Shown one piece after another: positions 61,998 through 64,000 of a DNA stretch of 64,000 nt; within the stretch, counting starts at the first letter, position 1; every line of letters begins with the position of its first letter. Position numbers and translations under genes: made by a program. The stretch is from OLB11 sp041392835. GTDB taxonomy: Bacteria > Bacteroidota > Bacteroidia > Chitinophagales > Chitinophagaceae. The DNA is taken from contig JAWKLF010000007.1 of NCBI GenBank assembly GCA_041392835.1, positions 1 through 64,000 of the forward strand, given 5' to 3'. The notes beneath the pieces are model-generated. The model ran no database searches, was not told the origin of the DNA, and saw only the letters and a program-made list of their open reading frames with translations.

Positions 61998-62616
61998 GTA
62001 CATACACTATATACTTTTCATTAAAATAAGGCTCTTCAAACAAATCTTTTATAGCCCACAAGGATGGTCTTGTATTTGACAACGATATTTCTTCATGCAA
62101 ATCGCCACCTTTTAAACATATAAGACCATTTTTATATTCACCTTGCACTCCTTTTTTCAAAAAGGGATTGGCCCAATGCCATAAATTACCCAATGATGTT
62201 ACAGCTCGACTAACAACCATATCAAATGATTTTTTTTCAGGATAGTCTTCTACCCTCCCCCAAAACGTTGTAACATTTTTCAACTGCAATTGCTCTATTA
62301 CATCATTAACTACGGTCAATTTTTTCTTAATACTATCTACCAATACAAATTCTACTTCAGGAAAAAAAATTGCTAAGGGTATGCCCGGGAATCCTCCTCC
62401 AGTGCCAATATCCAAAACTCGAGTGCCCGCTTGAAATTCAAAAACAGTAGCTATTGACAAAGAATGAAGAACATGATTTTGATATAATAAATCAATTTCT
62501 TTTCGAGACACTACATTGATTTTTGCATTCCAATCCCGATACAGGGGCCCCAACTGTTCAAAATGCTTTTTTTGTTGAACCGTAAAATCATCAAAATATT
62601 TTAAAATTATTTCCAC
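61987..62616 (-). CDS. rsmG: 16S rRNA (guanine-527-N7)-methyltransferase
   Basis: RsmG methylates G527 of 16S rRNA, and its loss gives low-level streptomycin resistance. The SAM motif is RVLDIGTGGGFPGIPLAIFF. The C-terminal part of the fold includes VDSIKKKLTVVNDVIEQL and FDMVVSRAVTSLGNL. The 209-residue length is normal. Its start overlaps the end of the glycosyltransferase gene by 10 bases, so the two are an operon. Confidence 0.95.
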   Translation of the reverse strand: MEIILKYFDDFTVQQKKHFEQLGPLYRDWNAKINVVSRKEIDLLYQNHVLHSLSIATVFEFQAGTRVLDIGTGGGFPGIPLAIFFPEVEFVLVDSIKKKLTVVNDVIEQLQLKNVTTFWGRVEDYPEKKSFDMVVSRAVTSLGNLWHWANPFLKKGVQGEYKNGLICLKGGDLHEEISLSNTRPSLWAIKDLFEEPYFNEKYIVYVPKN

Positions 62617-63752
62617 GTAGTTTGTTTTTTAAAAAATATGGTACTCACATTTTGCAAATAGTATGCCACAAGCCATATATCAAATAGCCATATATAGTTT
62701 ATTAAATCTTCTTCTTTAAGTTTGGTGCAACAACGTTCAAAAACAATCCATTGAATGAACCATCTCAAAGAAAATATACTTAAAGTTACTATCCACCAAG
62801 CATGAAAAATAAGACAAGGGATTAATAAAACCCAAAATGAAAAATGAGAAAAAGCATATAGCCCTAATAACACTTTATGTTTAGTCTTATAATATTTACC
62901 AGTACTTAAATGACGTTTTTTTTGAAATCGCCAATATTCGTTGCTCTGCTTAGGTTCAGAATACATAAAACTATTGGGGTCTATTACTATACTTGTATTT
63001 CTTTTGGTAGCTACTTGATTAATAAATAAATCATCATCACCTGATACAATATGATGATGAGAAGAAAAGCCTTTGTTGCTTATAAATAAATTTTTATGAT
63101 AAGCCAAATTTCGACCCACACCCATATAAGGATTTTTTGCCAAGGCAAAACTTAAATACTGCATGGCACTATGTAAGGTTTCAAAACGTATTTTCTTATT
63201 GAGCCAGCCTTTGTATTTGATATAAGGGCCATAGCCCAAAACAATTTCTTTTTGCGACTCAAACTCATGAGCCATACAAGCCAACCACGATGAACTTGCT
63301 GGTGTGCAATCGGCGTCTGTTAAAAGTAAATGTTCAAATTTAGAAGCCTTGATACCCATAGATAGCGCAAACTTTTTGCCTGGTATTAATTTAGCACTTT
63401 GTGTAAGATGGACTACATGCAAATTAGGATATATTTTTTTTTGCTCTTGCAAAAAATAAAAAGTATCATCTTCTGAATTATCATTGACTACTATTATTTC
63501 ATAAAATGGAAATCCATTTTTATGATATTGTTGATTAAACCATTTACTTAAATTTTTCTTTAAATTTGCCTCTTCATTTTTTGCACAAATAATAATACTA
63601 ACTGGAATTTGAGGGTTAGCGTCTATTGGCTTTACACGTTTGTGAAATGCTAAACGTGCAAAAAAGAAAATATAATAAAACAATTGAATTATTCCAAACA
63701 AAGACAGTAACAGGACAAGAAGCGCATCTATAGAGTTCCACTGCATAAACAT
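62607..63752 (-). CDS. Family 2 glycosyltransferase, membrane-associated
   Basis: This transfers a sugar from a nucleotide donor to a lipid or surface glycan. The N-terminal helix (DALLVLLLSLFGIIQLFYYI) precedes the GT2 domain: VSIIICAKNEEANL, VVNDNSEDDT, the metal-binding LLTDADCTPAS and, further on, SGDDDLFINQVA with the catalytic Asp. The acceptor-site QKKRHLSTGKYY (Q/RxxRW-like) follows. The C-terminus has three more helices. The ATG at 63752 is chosen. Its end overlaps rsmG. The product is unknown. Confidence 0.9.
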   Translation of the reverse strand: MFMQWNSIDALLVLLLSLFGIIQLFYYIFFFARLAFHKRVKPIDANPQIPVSIIICAKNEEANLKKNLSKWFNQQYHKNGFPFYEIIVVNDNSEDDTFYFLQEQKKIYPNLHVVHLTQSAKLIPGKKFALSMGIKASKFEHLLLTDADCTPASSSWLACMAHEFESQKEIVLGYGPYIKYKGWLNKKIRFETLHSAMQYLSFALAKNPYMGVGRNLAYHKNLFISNKGFSSHHHIVSGDDDLFINQVATKRNTSIVIDPNSFMYSEPKQSNEYWRFQKKRHLSTGKYYKTKHKVLLGLYAFSHFSFWVLLIPCLIFHAWWIVTLSIFSLRWFIQWIVFERCCTKLKEEDLINYIWLFDIWLVAYYLQNVSTIFFKKQTTWK

Positions 63753-63766
63753 CAAATGTAATTGAA

Positions 63767-64000
63767 ATGAAATTTAAATTATTAAAGACCGATATAAATT
63801 CTAAAGCTCGGGCAGGAATTTTATCCACAGCTCATGGAGATATCGAAACACCAATTTTTATGCCTGTGGGTACTATAGGAAGTGTAAAGGGTGTGACGCA
63901 GGAACAACTACTTGATGATATAGCTGCACAAATTATTTTAGGCAATACCTATCACTTATATCTAAGACCCGGCACAAACATTTTGGAACAAGCAGGCGGA
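63767..64000 (+). CDS. tgt: Queuine tRNA-ribosyltransferase, 3'-truncated by the window edge
   Basis: Tgt swaps guanine 34 for a queuosine precursor in GUN-anticodon tRNAs. Only the first 78 codons are present. They read MKFKLLKTDINSKARAGILS, then TPIFMPVGTIGSVKGVT and ILGNTYHLYLRPG, which are the family's N-terminal motifs. The gene runs off the end of the window in frame. It diverges from the glycosyltransferase with only 14 bases between the two start codons. Confidence 0.96.
   Translation, partial: MKFKLLKTDINSKARAGILSTAHGDIETPIFMPVGTIGSVKGVTQEQLLDDIAAQIILGNTYHLYLRPGTNILEQAGG

Noticed and set aside
63821..63829. TTATCCACA inside tgt
   Set aside because: It encodes conserved residues (ILSTAHG) in the coding sequence, so it is likely coincidence.

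Overview
The window is one contiguous stretch of an AT-rich chromosome from a member of the Bacteroidota. Evidence for this is direct: several genes are preceded by the phylum's TAnnTTTG promoter box, three proteins carry type IX secretion (T9SS) signals or belong to the T9SS/gliding machinery (C-terminal sorting domains at 5930-7606 and 42433-44391, a PorW/SprE-like protein at 37137-40721, a GldA-like ATPase at 34018-34752), and there are DUF6089-type outer-membrane proteins, lipoproteins with short lipoboxes, and few Shine-Dalgarno sequences. Most of the window is ordinary core chromosome with small operons on both strands. I see no plasmid, prophage or CRISPR array.

Layout. 1-15.9 kb: glyA (cut by the window start), an OmpA-like protein, a polyprenyl synthase/kynurenine monooxygenase pair, a lipoprotein plus T9SS-secreted subtilase, mnmA, an acyl-CoA ligase, nth, rlmN and a pseudouridine synthase. 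15.9-22 kb: a Thr-Tyr-Gly-Thr tRNA operon, an ACP-phosphodiesterase gene broken by one in-frame stop, fusA, ribE, rpsU and a Xer recombinase. 22-36 kb: a metallo-hydrolase, alanine dehydrogenase, a DUF1508 protein, an M1 aminopeptidase lipoprotein, an EVE protein, a very large sensor kinase overlapping mazG, an RlmK-like methyltransferase, GldA-like ATPase and a bactofilin/AtpZ cluster lacking atpB. 37-45.5 kb: PorW/SprE-like protein, a HerA-like ATPase, and two GC-richer surface-protein genes.

45.7-49.1 kb is the most interesting unit: an ECF sigma factor overlapping a gene whose product has a small cytoplasmic head, one inner-membrane helix, a linker of nearly 300 residues and a C-terminal outer-membrane-type beta barrel, followed by a PKD lipoprotein. 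This looks like a dual-membrane-spanning anti-sigma system that could sense the outer membrane directly.

49-64 kb: panB, a polyphosphate kinase/phosphatase pair, a decayed IS3-family (IS407-like) insertion with intact ends and a 4-bp target duplication in the last codons of a small gene, an AT-rich spacer bounded by two perfect DnaA boxes, rsmI, a bifunctional (p)ppGpp enzyme, an orphan gene between two 97-bp direct repeats, an arsR-arsM arsenic pair, icd, an orphan HsdR-N-like nuclease domain, rsmG, a glycosyltransferase, and tgt (cut by the window end).

Functional themes are translation and tRNA/rRNA modification (mnmA, rlmN, rlmK-like, rsmI, rsmG, tgt, fusA, rpsU), envelope biogenesis and T9SS secretion, stringent/polyphosphate stress physiology (ppk1, ppx, rel, mazG), and central metabolism (icd, ald, glyA, panB, ribE). 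All assignments come from reading the translated sequence. No database search was run.
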